Below, piece by piece: positions 33,468-42,218 of a stretch of DNA of 64,000 nt. This DNA comes from Segatella copri (GTDB lineage: Bacteria; Bacteroidota; Bacteroidia; Bacteroidales; Bacteroidaceae): assembly GCF_009494395.1 (NCBI RefSeq), contig NZ_VZCB01000101.1, positions 62,001-126,000 of the forward strand, written 5' to 3'. The stretch's first letter is position 1; every line of letters begins with the position of its first letter. The notes under the pieces are model-generated. The model had not been told where the DNA came from. It was given only the letters and a program-made list of their open reading frames with translations, and searched no databases. The translations under genes were made by a program, and so were the position numbers.

Positions 33468-34814
33468 ATGAATATAAAAACTATTTTCGCATCGCTTTTA
33501 GTAGCAACTATGGCAATGCCGTCTTATGGTCAAACAATAACTGACCGTTTTGATTTTGGGTACACAAGAGACGCTGCACTCTCTACCCCAAAGGAATTTT
33601 CTTACGATGGGAAACCTTATCTAATGATGTACGATGGTAATGATATTAATACGATACAGATTTATGATGATAATCTGGAAGTAGCTAAAAGAATTACCAT
33701 GAAGGAATCTTTGCCTTTCAACTACCAACTAACTTATCAGGATCAAGTTAGAGAAGTGGTGGCAGTCAATGAGGTAGGGAAAAGTGAGTATTGTCGATTT
33801 GATTCTTACGAAGAATTCTTGGAACGTGAGATGACTGCCGACCCTACATTCGATGAATCATGCTTTATAACTGAAGTTTTGGGTGATGGCACAAAAAAAA
33901 TCAAAGTGGATTATAGCAGATGTGGATATACGACTAATGAGCAAATGTATTATAATTATAGCTATTTTGGTCTGAAGTATCCTAAATTGTATTTTATAGA
34001 TAATGGAAAAAATATCATAGGATATAGAATATCATATACTGTCCAATATTCTGACTGGAAAAATGCCGGAACAAGGGTTGTTGATGCCACTGAAGACCAG
34101 AAACGTATTCGCCTGCTTAACATTAACCTGAACAATGGTGATGGTAAAACAACTAACTACTTTGAAGTAAGTCAGACTTTATTCAATAACGATCCCTCGT
34201 ATGAATACATTATGCCAAAATACAAATTATCAAAGATTAGTAATATAGCAGATAGCAATGGTTCTATAGGAGGCGTATATGAAAAAGAAGAAATAATAAC
34301 GACTAATTCAAAAGTAATTTCAGAAGAGAAAGAGATTGCCTTGGCAGGTTTTCAGATTCTGTCAGAAGATGGCACTATCATCTCTGATATTACTTTTGAT
34401 AGTGGTTTTGAAGGAAGTTTATATTTTAACCCAGCATTTGTTATAACTATTGGCGATAATGTCTATTTGGCTTTCGATGGATATTACAACAATACGAGCT
34501 CTACTATCTTTTATAAGATAGATAAGGGAATTGCTAATAAGATTCAAAAAGTGAAGATTGCCCCATCTTCCATGAGAATTTCACCAACAGTTGCAAAAAG
34601 TTCTTCTACTATAAATGTGACATTCAATGATGCGAATGAGAAGGGGTCTGATATTGTTGTAGTTTCTGCTTCTGGTGCAGCAATGGGTTCATTTCATGTA
34701 CCAGCCGGTCAAACCTCTGCTCAGATAAAAACCAATGCATCAGCAGGGATGTATTGTGTCAGCCGATTGCAGAAAGACAAAGTGAAAGAAACCAAAAAGA
34801 TAATAGTAAAGTAG
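33468..34814 (+). CDS. Secreted protein with a type IX secretion-like C-terminal domain
   Basis: 448 residues from the ATG at 33468 (MNIKTIFASLLVATMAMPS, then YGQ at a likely signal cleavage). The long middle is beta-rich and was not recognised. The last 80 residues resemble a Por secretion tail: ISPTVAKSSSTINVTFNDA, DIVVVSASGAAMGSFHVP, QIKTNASAGMYCVSR and the basic ending KETKKIIVK. Such tails direct proteins through the type IX system to the cell surface or medium. It would be exported across both membranes; function is unknown. Confidence 0.75.
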   Translation: MNIKTIFASLLVATMAMPSYGQTITDRFDFGYTRDAALSTPKEFSYDGKPYLMMYDGNDINTIQIYDDNLEVAKRITMKESLPFNYQLTYQDQVREVVAVNEVGKSEYCRFDSYEEFLEREMTADPTFDESCFITEVLGDGTKKIKVDYSRCGYTTNEQMYYNYSYFGLKYPKLYFIDNGKNIIGYRISYTVQYSDWKNAGTRVVDATEDQKRIRLLNINLNNGDGKTTNYFEVSQTLFNNDPSYEYIMPKYKLSKISNIADSNGSIGGVYEKEEIITTNSKVISEEKEIALAGFQILSEDGTIISDITFDSGFEGSLYFNPAFVITIGDNVYLAFDGYYNNTSSTIFYKIDKGIANKIQKVKIAPSSMRISPTVAKSSSTINVTFNDANEKGSDIVVVSASGAAMGSFHVPAGQTSAQIKTNASAGMYCVSRLQKDKVKETKKIIVK

Positions 34815-34854
34815 TTTTGTAGGAGGTGCGGCGGCAGTCGCACCTCCTACAAAA
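34815..34854. terminator. Strong bidirectional terminator
   Basis: TTTTGTAGGAGGTGCG (34815-34830) and its complement CGCACCTCCTACAAAA (34839-34854) form a perfect 16-bp stem with an eight-base loop between two convergent genes. Confidence 0.9.
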
Positions 34855-34871
34855 TTTTACAATTATCCTCA

Positions 34872-35399
34872 TTAATGGAATGAGCGAATAAATACCTTTA
34901 ATGCGCCTGGAACAAAGATAAGTACAAATAATAATACTGGGCATAAGAAAATAACAATAACGAGTACTACTATTACTGCTATTATAGCTAATGCCTTCGT
35001 TCCTCCATTAACCTCTTTCTTTTCAACGTTTTCTATAGATGGAAGTTCCTTGTGAAAAGTATATTTCTTGTTTGCTATCTTGTTTTCAACCAGCCATGAA
35101 GCTATAGAAAATACGTCAATTTTCTTACATCCTTCCGGCAAAGATTTGAGCGTATTCTCGGAGACTCTTTCACCAATGATTACAGCTGTATAAGAATCAC
35201 TTTCAGTAACCTTATAGCCAGCTTTCTGCAACATTTCAATCAAGTTGTCTTGCGTGCCTATGTGGACCTCATAAATTCTATCTAGAATATCTGTACCTTC
35301 AGCAGCAGCCTCCTTATCCAAAACACGATCGGGCATTCTTCCGATTATTCGGATGATGTCTTTTTCTTTGGATAAGTCTCTAACACTATCCATGAACAT
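34872..35399 (-). CDS. Membrane-anchored hypothetical protein, partner of the GIY-YIG gene
   Basis: 175 residues. A soluble N-terminal half of about 120 residues is followed by a basic linker (NVEKKEVNGGTK) and a C-terminal pair of membrane segments (ALAIIAVIVVLVIVIFLCP and VLLFVLIFVPGALKVF). The stretch TAVIIGERVSENTLKSLPEG and CKKIDVFSIASWLVEN has the order of a BRCT domain (hydrophobic strand, helix, strand, Trp-containing helix). That resemblance is by eye and weak. It follows the GIY-YIG gene by 11 bases in the same direction and is probably cotranscribed. Confidence 0.65.
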   Translation of the reverse strand: MFMDSVRDLSKEKDIIRIIGRMPDRVLDKEAAAEGTDILDRIYEVHIGTQDNLIEMLQKAGYKVTESDSYTAVIIGERVSENTLKSLPEGCKKIDVFSIASWLVENKIANKKYTFHKELPSIENVEKKEVNGGTKALAIIAVIVVLVIVIFLCPVLLFVLIFVPGALKVFIRSFH

Positions 35400-35410
35400 A
35401 AAAGTTGTTG

Positions 35411-36046
35411 TTATTCATCAAACGGATAAGTTTCGTCATAAATATCGCTCAATAACTTATCCTCATATAGCCAATGCGAACATGGAGCAATATGTTTAGA
35501 CTTATAACCTTTTAGTTGAGCTGACAAAGCGCTTAAAGAGGTTTCTTCATCCTTATATTTTATCTTTCGGTCGGAAATGATAACTACTTTAATTTTTGGG
35601 TCATCCTTCCAAGTCAACACGTCACCAATGTTCAGTCCCATCTCTGTAAAATTCAATGATGGGCGTTTCGATGTAGCCTTTAAGGACGCAGCCTTATCCT
35701 CTTCTGATAAATCATTCTCCATTTCGTCAACCACGCTTTCGGTAATATCCTCTTGGTTGAATAATTCAAGGATAGCTTGGGCTTGAACAACCTTTATACG
35801 GAAGAATTCACGAGTGGCGTTGACACGGTTTGGCTCGAAAGCCTTATGAAGGGCTTTCTCAATTTTTAGACAATCATTCTTATCAACCTTGCAGGCATAT
35901 TGACATTCAAATGGTACGGGAACGCCCGTAGTATAGAGTTCCTTCATTCTCTTATCAATATCTTCCTGTGCCGTCATTCCGATCTTAACGAGACCAGGCA
36001 TTACGGGGTTTGTTAGTAAATACACGATTCCGTATTCCATTGACAT
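35411..36046 (-). CDS. GIY-YIG nuclease (T5orf172-like) with a C-terminal RAMA domain
   Basis: 211 residues. Residues 1-95 are a T5orf172/GIY-YIG nuclease: GIVYLLTNPVMPGLVKIGMT, RMKELYTTGVPVPFECQYAC and EKALHKAFEPNRVNATREFF, with the Tyr, Arg-like and Glu positions of the fold. Residues about 125-205 match the RAMA domain (MGLNIGDVLTWKDDPKIKVV, then DEETSLSALSAQL and HWLYEDKLLSDIYDETYP). RAMA domains are associated with restriction and modified-DNA recognition. The combination suggests a nuclease guided by DNA modification or an invader sensor; this is inferred. Confidence 0.85.
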   Translation of the reverse strand: MSMEYGIVYLLTNPVMPGLVKIGMTAQEDIDKRMKELYTTGVPVPFECQYACKVDKNDCLKIEKALHKAFEPNRVNATREFFRIKVVQAQAILELFNQEDITESVVDEMENDLSEEDKAASLKATSKRPSLNFTEMGLNIGDVLTWKDDPKIKVVIISDRKIKYKDEETSLSALSAQLKGYKSKHIAPCSHWLYEDKLLSDIYDETYPFDE

Positions 36047-36228
36047 TATTATTCACCTTAATAATTATTATTCTCGTTTCACAACTCCAAGTGTGATGAT
36101 TGGGAGAGTTTCCCTATACGTCGTGCTTGTTAGTTGTATGATAGCATCAACAGGAAGCGAAAGCTATAATGAATGCAAAATAAGCATTTCGGACTCAGTT
36201 TATCAATTCAAGTATGAATAGAGATTTA

Positions 36229-37095
36229 TTATTTTAGTTTCTCAATCTTACTTTTTGACAAATCTGTTATTTGCATAACTGTTTCTATATCCATGCCAGC
36301 ATCCAACATCCTTTTTGCTATTTGGATAGCCTTCGAGTTTTTACCTTCCTCACGCCCCTTTTCCAAAGCCGTATCTATAGAGTTCTTGACATCACGATAC
36401 GCCTTCAAACTATCCTCATATTCTTTCAACTCTTTTGGGGTGAACTTCGCAATCTCGGCCTCCTCAAAGAGTTTAGTAAACACTTTCTCTTTCAAGGCAG
36501 CAGGACGCTCATCCAATCGGGAAAGGTTTTTTAACACATATAACCACTTATCATAAAGCGTGTCAAGCTCCTCCTCTGTCTTGTTGAACTTCGCTATCTC
36601 AACATATTTGAAAGAAAGTTTGTCATTAAAAACCTTAAGAGTCTTCTTGTCAAGCAAGCCCACATCATGGTTGATATCATTTTTGTCAAATGCCTCTTCT
36701 TCCAAGTCGAAATTCAGCAGAGCAACAGTGTAAACATGTTCAAGCTTGAAGTTCCATTCAGCCCCCTTTGGAGCCTGTTCACGGATAGGAAAAGTAGAAT
36801 AGAACAAAGAACGATCCTTGAAGTACTTCTGATAAGCATTCTGCATCTCAACGATGAACTTTTCACCACGCTCATTTTCGCAATATACATCAAAGATGGC
36901 CTTGCGCTCGGCAAAAACATCACCAACGTGCTCACTATTCAAGTACTTCACATCCTTGATGACCTGAAAACCATCAAACAGTGAATTCAAGAAATTGATG
37001 AGCAAATCCTTGTTAGGCTTTGTTCCAAAGATACGCTTAAAACCGAAATCGGTAAGCAAGCTAATATATCGTTCTTCTATCCGTTTCATATCCAT
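36229..37095 (-). CDS. Rpn-family recombination-promoting nuclease / PD-(D/E)xK transposase-like
   Basis: 288 residues. The Rpn/PDDEXK_2 signature is clear: LLTDFGFKRIFGTKPNKDLL at the N-terminus, AIFDVYCENERGEKFIVEMQ (about 65-84) with the Asp, Glu and Gln of the nuclease core, and the C-terminal low-complexity region EKGREEGKNSKAIQIAKRML (about 242-261) found in most members. These proteins act in DNA cleavage and horizontal gene transfer, and some shortened Rpn forms act in phage defence. It is a single gene with its own promoter. Confidence 0.9.
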   Translation of the reverse strand: MDMKRIEERYISLLTDFGFKRIFGTKPNKDLLINFLNSLFDGFQVIKDVKYLNSEHVGDVFAERKAIFDVYCENERGEKFIVEMQNAYQKYFKDRSLFYSTFPIREQAPKGAEWNFKLEHVYTVALLNFDLEEEAFDKNDINHDVGLLDKKTLKVFNDKLSFKYVEIAKFNKTEEELDTLYDKWLYVLKNLSRLDERPAALKEKVFTKLFEEAEIAKFTPKELKEYEDSLKAYRDVKNSIDTALEKGREEGKNSKAIQIAKRMLDAGMDIETVMQITDLSKSKIEKLK

Positions 37096-37127
37096 TTCCT
37101 TTTAAAACGTTTAACTGAATTGTAGTG

Positions 37128-37135
37128 CAAAAATA
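37128..37135 (-). promoter_or_regulatory. Promoter -7 box of the Rpn-family gene
   Basis: TATTTTTG on the minus strand about 33 bases before the ATG at 37095. Confidence 0.5.
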
Positions 37136-37280
37136 AGCATTTTTTTCTAATTATAAATATTTGGAGTGTTAAAATGTTGGTTGTGGGGGATTTTTCCCAA
37201 GATTCCCTCGATTTTTCCCAAAATCACGGGTTTTTCGGGGAAGGTGTGGTAAAGGGATTGTTTTGCCTTTGTTTTCGCAG

Positions 37281-37288
37281 TACTTTTG
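37281..37288 (+). promoter_or_regulatory. Promoter -7 box of the OB-fold/primase module
   Basis: TACTTTTG on the plus strand with an upstream TTGT about 19 bases away (37258-37261). The predicted leader of about 65 nt has complementary CGAAGA and TCTTCG ends. Confidence 0.5.
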
Positions 37289-37359
37289 CAGCGTCGAAGA
37301 AACAAGACAACGCTGAAATGGTTTGGTGCTCTTGAAAACCTCTTCGTACATTATATAAT

Positions 37360-37641
37360 ATGTATACTCAGATTATGAGAGTGGTGCAGCAGGGCGAGAC
37401 TTTCGCTGTACAGAGTCAGAAGAGTGAGAACGGCCAGATGATGAAATGCAACATCATCCTCCAGGAGATGGGCGGCAAGTACGAGAACCAGTATGCTGCG
37501 GCAATGCTCGGCAACATTGCCCAGTGCAAGTTTGCTCCGGGAACATTGGTGGCGGTTACGCTCCGATTCACGACTCGTGAGTACAATGGGCAGGTTTACC
37601 AGGATATCCTCGTTACGGACATTGAAAAGGTAAAAGGGTAA
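37360..37641 (+). CDS. Small OB-fold-like protein (DUF3127-like)
   Basis: 93 residues, soluble. The end of the protein (TLVAVTLRFTTREYNGQVYQ and DILVTDIEKVKG) has the strand arrangement of the DUF3127 OB-fold proteins, and the beginning (VVQQGETFAVQSQKSENGQM) is compatible with a single-stranded DNA-binding-like barrel. It is the first gene of an operon-like run with a DUF3987 primase-like protein, which suits a role in replication or in coating DNA. The family assignment is tentative. Confidence 0.55.
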   Translation: MYTQIMRVVQQGETFAVQSQKSENGQMMKCNIILQEMGGKYENQYAAAMLGNIAQCKFAPGTLVAVTLRFTTREYNGQVYQDILVTDIEKVKG

Positions 37642-37732
37642 AAAGTAAAACTGAGTTGAAACAGAGGAGGATTTTCCATGGTAAAGCGCGCAACAATCCG
37701 GATGTTTCTTCTCCTAAAATTCAATTCAGATT

Positions 37733-38152
37733 ATGGTTAAGAAAGTAAACAAGGTTCAGAACAATGCTCAGAATAATGTTCAGAACCAGCAGGTGAATAA
37801 TAATGACTGCCAGCATGTGCAGTTGGGTGGAATGGCTTACTATGATGCTAAGCAGTATTTCCTTTTCAGTCCTCAGGAATCGGGGGTGAATAAGGTTCCT
37901 CGATTCCGTTCGATGGGCGTGGCTCAGCAAATGCCTGACGGAACATTTGATTTCGTGGTTCAGCACCGCCTCAGAACTCAGTCGGAACTGATTAAGAAAC
38001 TGGCGCACGGTCGTGTGAGCAAGACCAAGGACGGTGCTGTTCAGCTTACCTTGAAGGTGTTTTGCCATGAGGGAATCAACATCGCCCGAACGCTGGCTGT
38101 TGAGGCAGAAGAAGGGGCTGAGGCGGTATTGGATTACCAACTGAAACATTAG
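37733..38152 (+). CDS. Hypothetical protein of the primase module (139 residues)
   Basis: It starts with an Asn/Gln-rich segment (VNKVQNNAQNNVQNQQVNNN) that is likely disordered, then a compact domain with QLGGMAYYDAKQYFLFSPQE, PRFRSMGVAQQMPDGTFDF and VVQHRLRTQSELIKKLAHG. It ends IARTLAVEAEEGAEAVLDYQ. No family was recognised. It sits between the OB-fold protein gene and the primase-like gene, 91 and 42 bases from them, and is probably in the same transcript. Confidence 0.6.
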   Translation: MVKKVNKVQNNAQNNVQNQQVNNNDCQHVQLGGMAYYDAKQYFLFSPQESGVNKVPRFRSMGVAQQMPDGTFDFVVQHRLRTQSELIKKLAHGRVSKTKDGAVQLTLKVFCHEGINIARTLAVEAEEGAEAVLDYQLKH

Positions 38153-38194
38153 AATTTTTGTATTCAACTTAAAACGATAAGTAGAAACAGATAG

Positions 38195-40771
38195 ATGAGT
38201 TGTTATTTAATTAAGGTGGAGAACGGGCACAAGGTTGCCCGCTCCATCACCTCGGAAGAGGAGTATAAGCAGCTGCGTGGAAGCAACGAGCAGAAGGCGA
38301 ATCTTCGTCTGGCTCGAGCCGGAAACGATGCTGCGAAACGTAGACTGGTGCAGTTTAATTATTCCGGACATTATCCGCAAGGGGTGGTGAAGGGAATGAA
38401 ACTGCCAAGCGGTGCTTTCGGGTTTGATATGGATGAGCCGGAGGCTTTTGCCAAGGCTGCCAAGCTGCTGCTGAAAGAACCGGACAAGTACGGACTGCTG
38501 ATGCTGGAACGCAGCGCACGACAAGGCGGACATGCGGTGTTTGAACGCGAAAAGGGCAAGACGGTTCTGGAGAATCAGGTGAGGATTGCTACGATGCTCA
38601 AGTGCGAAATGGATACTTCGGCTCACGACATTAACCGGGTTTATTTCACTACTACATCGGATGACGAAGATTTGCGATTCCTTTCGCCACGACTCTTCAA
38701 GGATGAATATGATGAGGCTGCCGTGGCAGCTGAAGGGAAGGTTCTAGAAGAGCGTGAGAAGTATGGACAGGAGGAACTGCCTCCAGAGGCGCATAAGGCG
38801 AATAAGCATTACAAACCATGGTTGGAAGAAGTGGAGGAGAAGACTCAGAATTCTCTGATGAATCAAGCTAATCAGAACGATCTGAAGGTTCAAGCGAATC
38901 AGAATCCTCAGAATTCTTCTAAGAATCAGGCTCAGCCTGCTTCTGCTTCTCCATCTCCATCATCCTCCTCTGCTTCCTCCTCCTCTCCTTCATCACCATC
39001 CCCCTCTTCATCCTCCAGCAATGATTACCTCGGAATCCCATATTCCGAAATCATCCAGAAGTGGTGGCAGATGTATAATGACGCTCAGGAACCGATGCGC
39101 TCCAACCGCAATACGCTGACCTTTGAGCTGGCTGTGAACTTGCGCCACATCTGTGGCTTCGACCGCAATCTGCTGGCTCAGGTGATTCCCTGCTACGATG
39201 GTTTTCCCGAGAAGGAGAAGATGGCTTGCATCAACTCGGCGCTGAACGAGAAAATCACCCAAATGCCTAAGCGACTGAAAGATGTGCTTGCCGCCATCCG
39301 ACAGGAAAAGCTGAAGCTGGGTGCGGCAAAGGGCGGAAGTTCCGAAGGCAGCGATGCGCTGGTGAATGCGCTGGACGAGGCGAATGCACAGGACGAACAG
39401 TTCTATTTTAACGCTTTACCAAAATTGCCGCAGGGGGTGCGTGACTCGGTAAATGCAGTAGGTTCGGCTCTAGCCCTGCCCGTGATTACCGCCATCTGTC
39501 CGGCAATCGGAATGCTGGCTACGGGCGTCAAGGTGGCCGTTCATGGCAAGATGAACTCTCTGAACCTCATCTCCTACATTGCCGGTGATTTTGCCTCAGG
39601 CAAGGGAAGCATCGACCCGGTGATTGACGCATGGACTTCGGAAGTGAAGGAAATGGACAAAATGTACCAGCAGAAGGAGGACGAATGGAGAGCCAAGAAG
39701 CGTGCGGCTAAGAACAAGAAGGAGCAGCCCGAAGAGCCGAAACTGCCCGTAAGATGCCTGACGCTGAACAACACCGTGGCGAATCTTGCCGAGCGATTGG
39801 CTAACACCGAGGGCAAGCACGCCTTCTCATTCACCCCGGAAGCTGACACCGTGGCGCAGAAGTGGAAATCGGCGATGAGCGACTTTTCCGTGATGTTAAG
39901 ACAAGCGTATGATGGTACGAGCTACGAACGTGAGGCAAGAAGTGCAGATGCTGTGAATGTTCACATAGACAGGCTGTTATGGAACGTTGTGATGTGTGGA
40001 ACGCCCGATGCACTTTATAGAGTGGTGAACAACTATACGGATGGTTTTCAAAGCCGAATCGTAGTGGCTCGCACACCCGACAATACCTTCACTCCGCTTA
40101 CGGATAATCTCTTTGTTCTTACCGAATCGCAGCGTGAACACATCCGGCAGATTGCCCACCTGCTGCCTTTGATAGAGGGCGAAGTAACGCTTCCAAAACT
40201 GGAGACAAAGGGCAGGGAGTGGCTGGAGCAGATACGATTGGAGACCATGAAGAATGATGACAAGGTGAAAGCCCGTCAGCGTTTCCGAATCTGTCCTACC
40301 ACAATGCGAATGATGACTTGCATCATGCTCTGCAAGGTGGTAGAATCGCTGATTCAGAAGCATGGGTTTCAGGGCGCAGAGAAGCTGTTGAAGCAGAACC
40401 CGCTGTTATGGAAGGAGTTGATAGTAAAGATGCAGACACCAACCATGCTTGCAGCCTTCAACATCCTGGCAGATTATCAGTTGGACAATGCGCTCTACTT
40501 CTTCCGTAGTCGCATAGAGGATGCATTCTCATCCAAGAGTTATTGCGGTCAGTCGCTATACGACCGTTCACGACGTGGAAGAAATGACTCTATTTTCGAG
40601 CGACTGGACGTTACTTTCACCTTTGAACAGGCCGAGCAACAGAGTGTAGCCGTAAAGGGTGCCAGTTCTACACGTGAATCGGTAAAACAAATGCTGAAGA
40701 ACTGGAAGCGTCAGGGATTGATAAGCGTTTTGCCTGACAAACGCTATCAGAAAGCATCATCTACCGTCTAA
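38195..40771 (+). CDS. VirE/BT4734-type N-terminal + DUF3987 primase/helicase-like protein
   Basis: 858 residues. The first 180 resemble the BT4734/VirE-like N-terminal region, with HAVFEREKGKTVLENQVRIA. A Ser/Pro-rich disordered linker (about 245-275) follows. The C-terminal 580 residues are DUF3987 with ALPVITAICPAIGMLATG, an apparent divergent nucleotide-binding turn GDFASGKGS (about 467), and SRIVVARTPDNTFTPLT. Such proteins are thought to act in replication of mobile elements. It lies directly upstream of a repeat array and the amidase. Confidence 0.75.
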   Translation: MSCYLIKVENGHKVARSITSEEEYKQLRGSNEQKANLRLARAGNDAAKRRLVQFNYSGHYPQGVVKGMKLPSGAFGFDMDEPEAFAKAAKLLLKEPDKYGLLMLERSARQGGHAVFEREKGKTVLENQVRIATMLKCEMDTSAHDINRVYFTTTSDDEDLRFLSPRLFKDEYDEAAVAAEGKVLEEREKYGQEELPPEAHKANKHYKPWLEEVEEKTQNSLMNQANQNDLKVQANQNPQNSSKNQAQPASASPSPSSSSASSSSPSSPSPSSSSSNDYLGIPYSEIIQKWWQMYNDAQEPMRSNRNTLTFELAVNLRHICGFDRNLLAQVIPCYDGFPEKEKMACINSALNEKITQMPKRLKDVLAAIRQEKLKLGAAKGGSSEGSDALVNALDEANAQDEQFYFNALPKLPQGVRDSVNAVGSALALPVITAICPAIGMLATGVKVAVHGKMNSLNLISYIAGDFASGKGSIDPVIDAWTSEVKEMDKMYQQKEDEWRAKKRAAKNKKEQPEEPKLPVRCLTLNNTVANLAERLANTEGKHAFSFTPEADTVAQKWKSAMSDFSVMLRQAYDGTSYEREARSADAVNVHIDRLLWNVVMCGTPDALYRVVNNYTDGFQSRIVVARTPDNTFTPLTDNLFVLTESQREHIRQIAHLLPLIEGEVTLPKLETKGREWLEQIRLETMKNDDKVKARQRFRICPTTMRMMTCIMLCKVVESLIQKHGFQGAEKLLKQNPLLWKELIVKMQTPTMLAAFNILADYQLDNALYFFRSRIEDAFSSKSYCGQSLYDRSRRGRNDSIFERLDVTFTFEQAEQQSVAVKGASSTRESVKQMLKNWKRQGLISVLPDKRYQKASSTV

Positions 40772-40776
40772 TCGGT

Positions 40777-40850
40777 GTCATTAAGGGTCAAGGTCATTAA
40801 GGGTCATTAAGGTTTTTCAATTCAACCTAATCCTTAATGGCCACCCCTTA
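40777..40850. repeat. GGTCATTAAGG array downstream of the primase-like gene
   Basis: CATTAAGGGTCA, AGGTCATTAAGGGTCATTAAGG and a diverged inverted CCTTAATGGCC form an array with 11-base periodicity. It is the same unit as in copies A-C and at 24311-24469. Confidence 0.75.
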
Positions 40851-40875
40851 AACCCATTATTAATTATAAATTATC

Positions 40876-41409
40876 ATGAACATCAATATATTCCGTCGCC
40901 GCTTCACTCCATGGAGTGTGGATGGCACAATGTTGATAGGTGGCAAGATTTTCTGCGACACCTTAGAGCGCCCTGGCCATTGTCTGCCAGCAGGCCGTTA
41001 CAAGATTTCTCTCATTCCTGTAAGACAAATGAAGGAGGTGGAGAAAAAGAAGAAAAAGAATTATGAAAGAGGGAAATATGAAATCGTCATCAAGCCGGTT
41101 ATTCAGTTCAGATTAGCTACTGTGCCTCGGTCTCCAGGTCACCGACCTCGCTTCGTGCCAGGCAATGGTCCGTTTCGCTTGCGATATAAGAGTATCATTC
41201 TGGGCAAGTCCCGTTATACGGGAATCGTAACTCAAACGGCAGAATGCTACGCTTCTTTTTGCAGGCTATTGGAGAAGTACATGAAGCTCATGATGAACCG
41301 CCGCCACCCTTGCCATATTAATCTGTATATCAGAGATTGGGGCGTTGACGAAATTCCACTGAAGTATTTGCTTATTTTCCAGAAGATACCCTCAATAAGG
41401 TATTTCTAA
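40876..41409 (+). CDS. DUF5675-family protein
   Basis: 177 residues, soluble. TPWSVDGTMLIGGKIFCDTL and ERPGHCLPAGRYKISLIPV at the beginning are the family's hallmark (a short strand pair, Asp-Thr-Leu-Glu and a Gly-rich turn). FVPGNGPFRLRYKSIILGK and SRYTGIVTQTAECYASF follow. DUF5675 genes often stand beside phage-type lysis genes; a structural or peptidoglycan-related role has been guessed but not shown. It is 33 bases upstream of the amidase gene. Confidence 0.75.
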   Translation: MNINIFRRRFTPWSVDGTMLIGGKIFCDTLERPGHCLPAGRYKISLIPVRQMKEVEKKKKKNYERGKYEIVIKPVIQFRLATVPRSPGHRPRFVPGNGPFRLRYKSIILGKSRYTGIVTQTAECYASFCRLLEKYMKLMMNRRHPCHINLYIRDWGVDEIPLKYLLIFQKIPSIRYF

Positions 41410-41442
41410 AATTCCAGTCGATTCTTAAAAATCAAGATTATC

Positions 41443-41844
41443 ATGCGTAAGATTAAGGAAATCATCATTCATTGCAGTGCGACCAAGGAAGGTCGCAACT
41501 ACACCGTAGCCGACATCGACCGCTGGCACCGTGAGCGTGGCTTTTTCTGCATCGGTTATCATTTCGTGATTTATCGTGACGGCAGCATCCACGTGGGCAG
41601 ATCAGTGGAGGAAGTTGGCGCCCACTGCAAGGGCCACAACACCGTGAGCATCGGAGTATGCTACATCGGCGGGCTTTCCAAGGATGGCAAACCGAAGGAT
41701 ACCCGAACCTCCGAGCAGAAGGCGTCGCTGAAAGCGCTCATAGAACAGCTGAAGGAGGAATATCCCGAGGCGACAGTTCATGGCCACAATGAGTTCGCCG
41801 CCAAGGATTGCCCTTGCTTCGATGTGAAGGAGGAATTTGGCTAA
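41443..41844 (+). CDS. N-acetylmuramoyl-L-alanine amidase (Amidase_2)
   Basis: 133 residues with the zinc ligands of the family: His in EIIIHCSATKEG (about 10), His in EEVGAHCKGHN (about 66-72) and the HGHNEFAAKDCPCFD ending with Cys (about 125). YTVADIDRWHRERGFFCIGY is also typical. It hydrolyses the amide bond between N-acetylmuramic acid and L-alanine. No signal peptide is present, so release would need a holin-like partner, as in phage endolysins. Confidence 0.9.
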   Translation: MRKIKEIIIHCSATKEGRNYTVADIDRWHRERGFFCIGYHFVIYRDGSIHVGRSVEEVGAHCKGHNTVSIGVCYIGGLSKDGKPKDTRTSEQKASLKALIEQLKEEYPEATVHGHNEFAAKDCPCFDVKEEFG

Positions 41845-41848
41845 CAGA

Positions 41849-41870
41849 TAGGGAACGCATGCGTTCCCTA
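41849..41870. terminator. Perfect palindrome terminator after the amidase
   Basis: A 22-bp perfect palindrome with the core GAACGCATGCGTTC, followed by TTTTCG. The same core recurs at 42927-42950. Confidence 0.7.
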
Positions 41871-41993
41871 TTTTCGTTTCTATTACTTTCTGATGTGATA
41901 TTTTTTCTTTTTATAAAAGAAAACGCCGGAAAAAGTTGGTGATTTCGAAATATTTCATTATATTTGCAAATAAAAATTTTAAAAGCTGATAAT

Positions 41994-42218
41994 ATGGATT
42001 TGACTCATAATATAATTGAATATGTGAACTGCTGCGTAGGTGCTTTTGCGAATCGTTTTAAGCTTTCTTCGGCAGATTCGTACGCCTATTTGCGCAGATT
42101 TAAAGGAATAGACTTCCTTGTTGATTGCTATGCGGCTGAGCATACTCTTTCTATAGAGGATGCTGTGGAGGATATTGCCATATTATGTCAAAAGAATGGA
42201 GGACGATTAGGATGCTAA
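41994..42218 (+). CDS. DUF3791-family protein (putative antitoxin)
   Basis: 74 residues from the ATG at 41994. HNIIEYVNCCVGAFANRF and DSYAYLRRFKGIDFLVDCY followed by HTLSIEDAVEDIAILCQ match the DUF3791 layout (helix, short loop, helix). A TATATTTG promoter box lies at 41961-41968. The gene overlaps the following DUF3990 gene by seven bases. Pairing of DUF3791 with DUF3990 is recurrent in bacteria and is read as an antitoxin-toxin arrangement. Confidence 0.75.
   Translation: MDLTHNIIEYVNCCVGAFANRFKLSSADSYAYLRRFKGIDFLVDCYAAEHTLSIEDAVEDIAILCQKNGGRLGC

Noticed and set aside
37360..41844. Intact prophage
   Set aside because: There is an amidase and a primase-like gene, but no capsid, portal, terminase, tail or integrase gene in this stretch.
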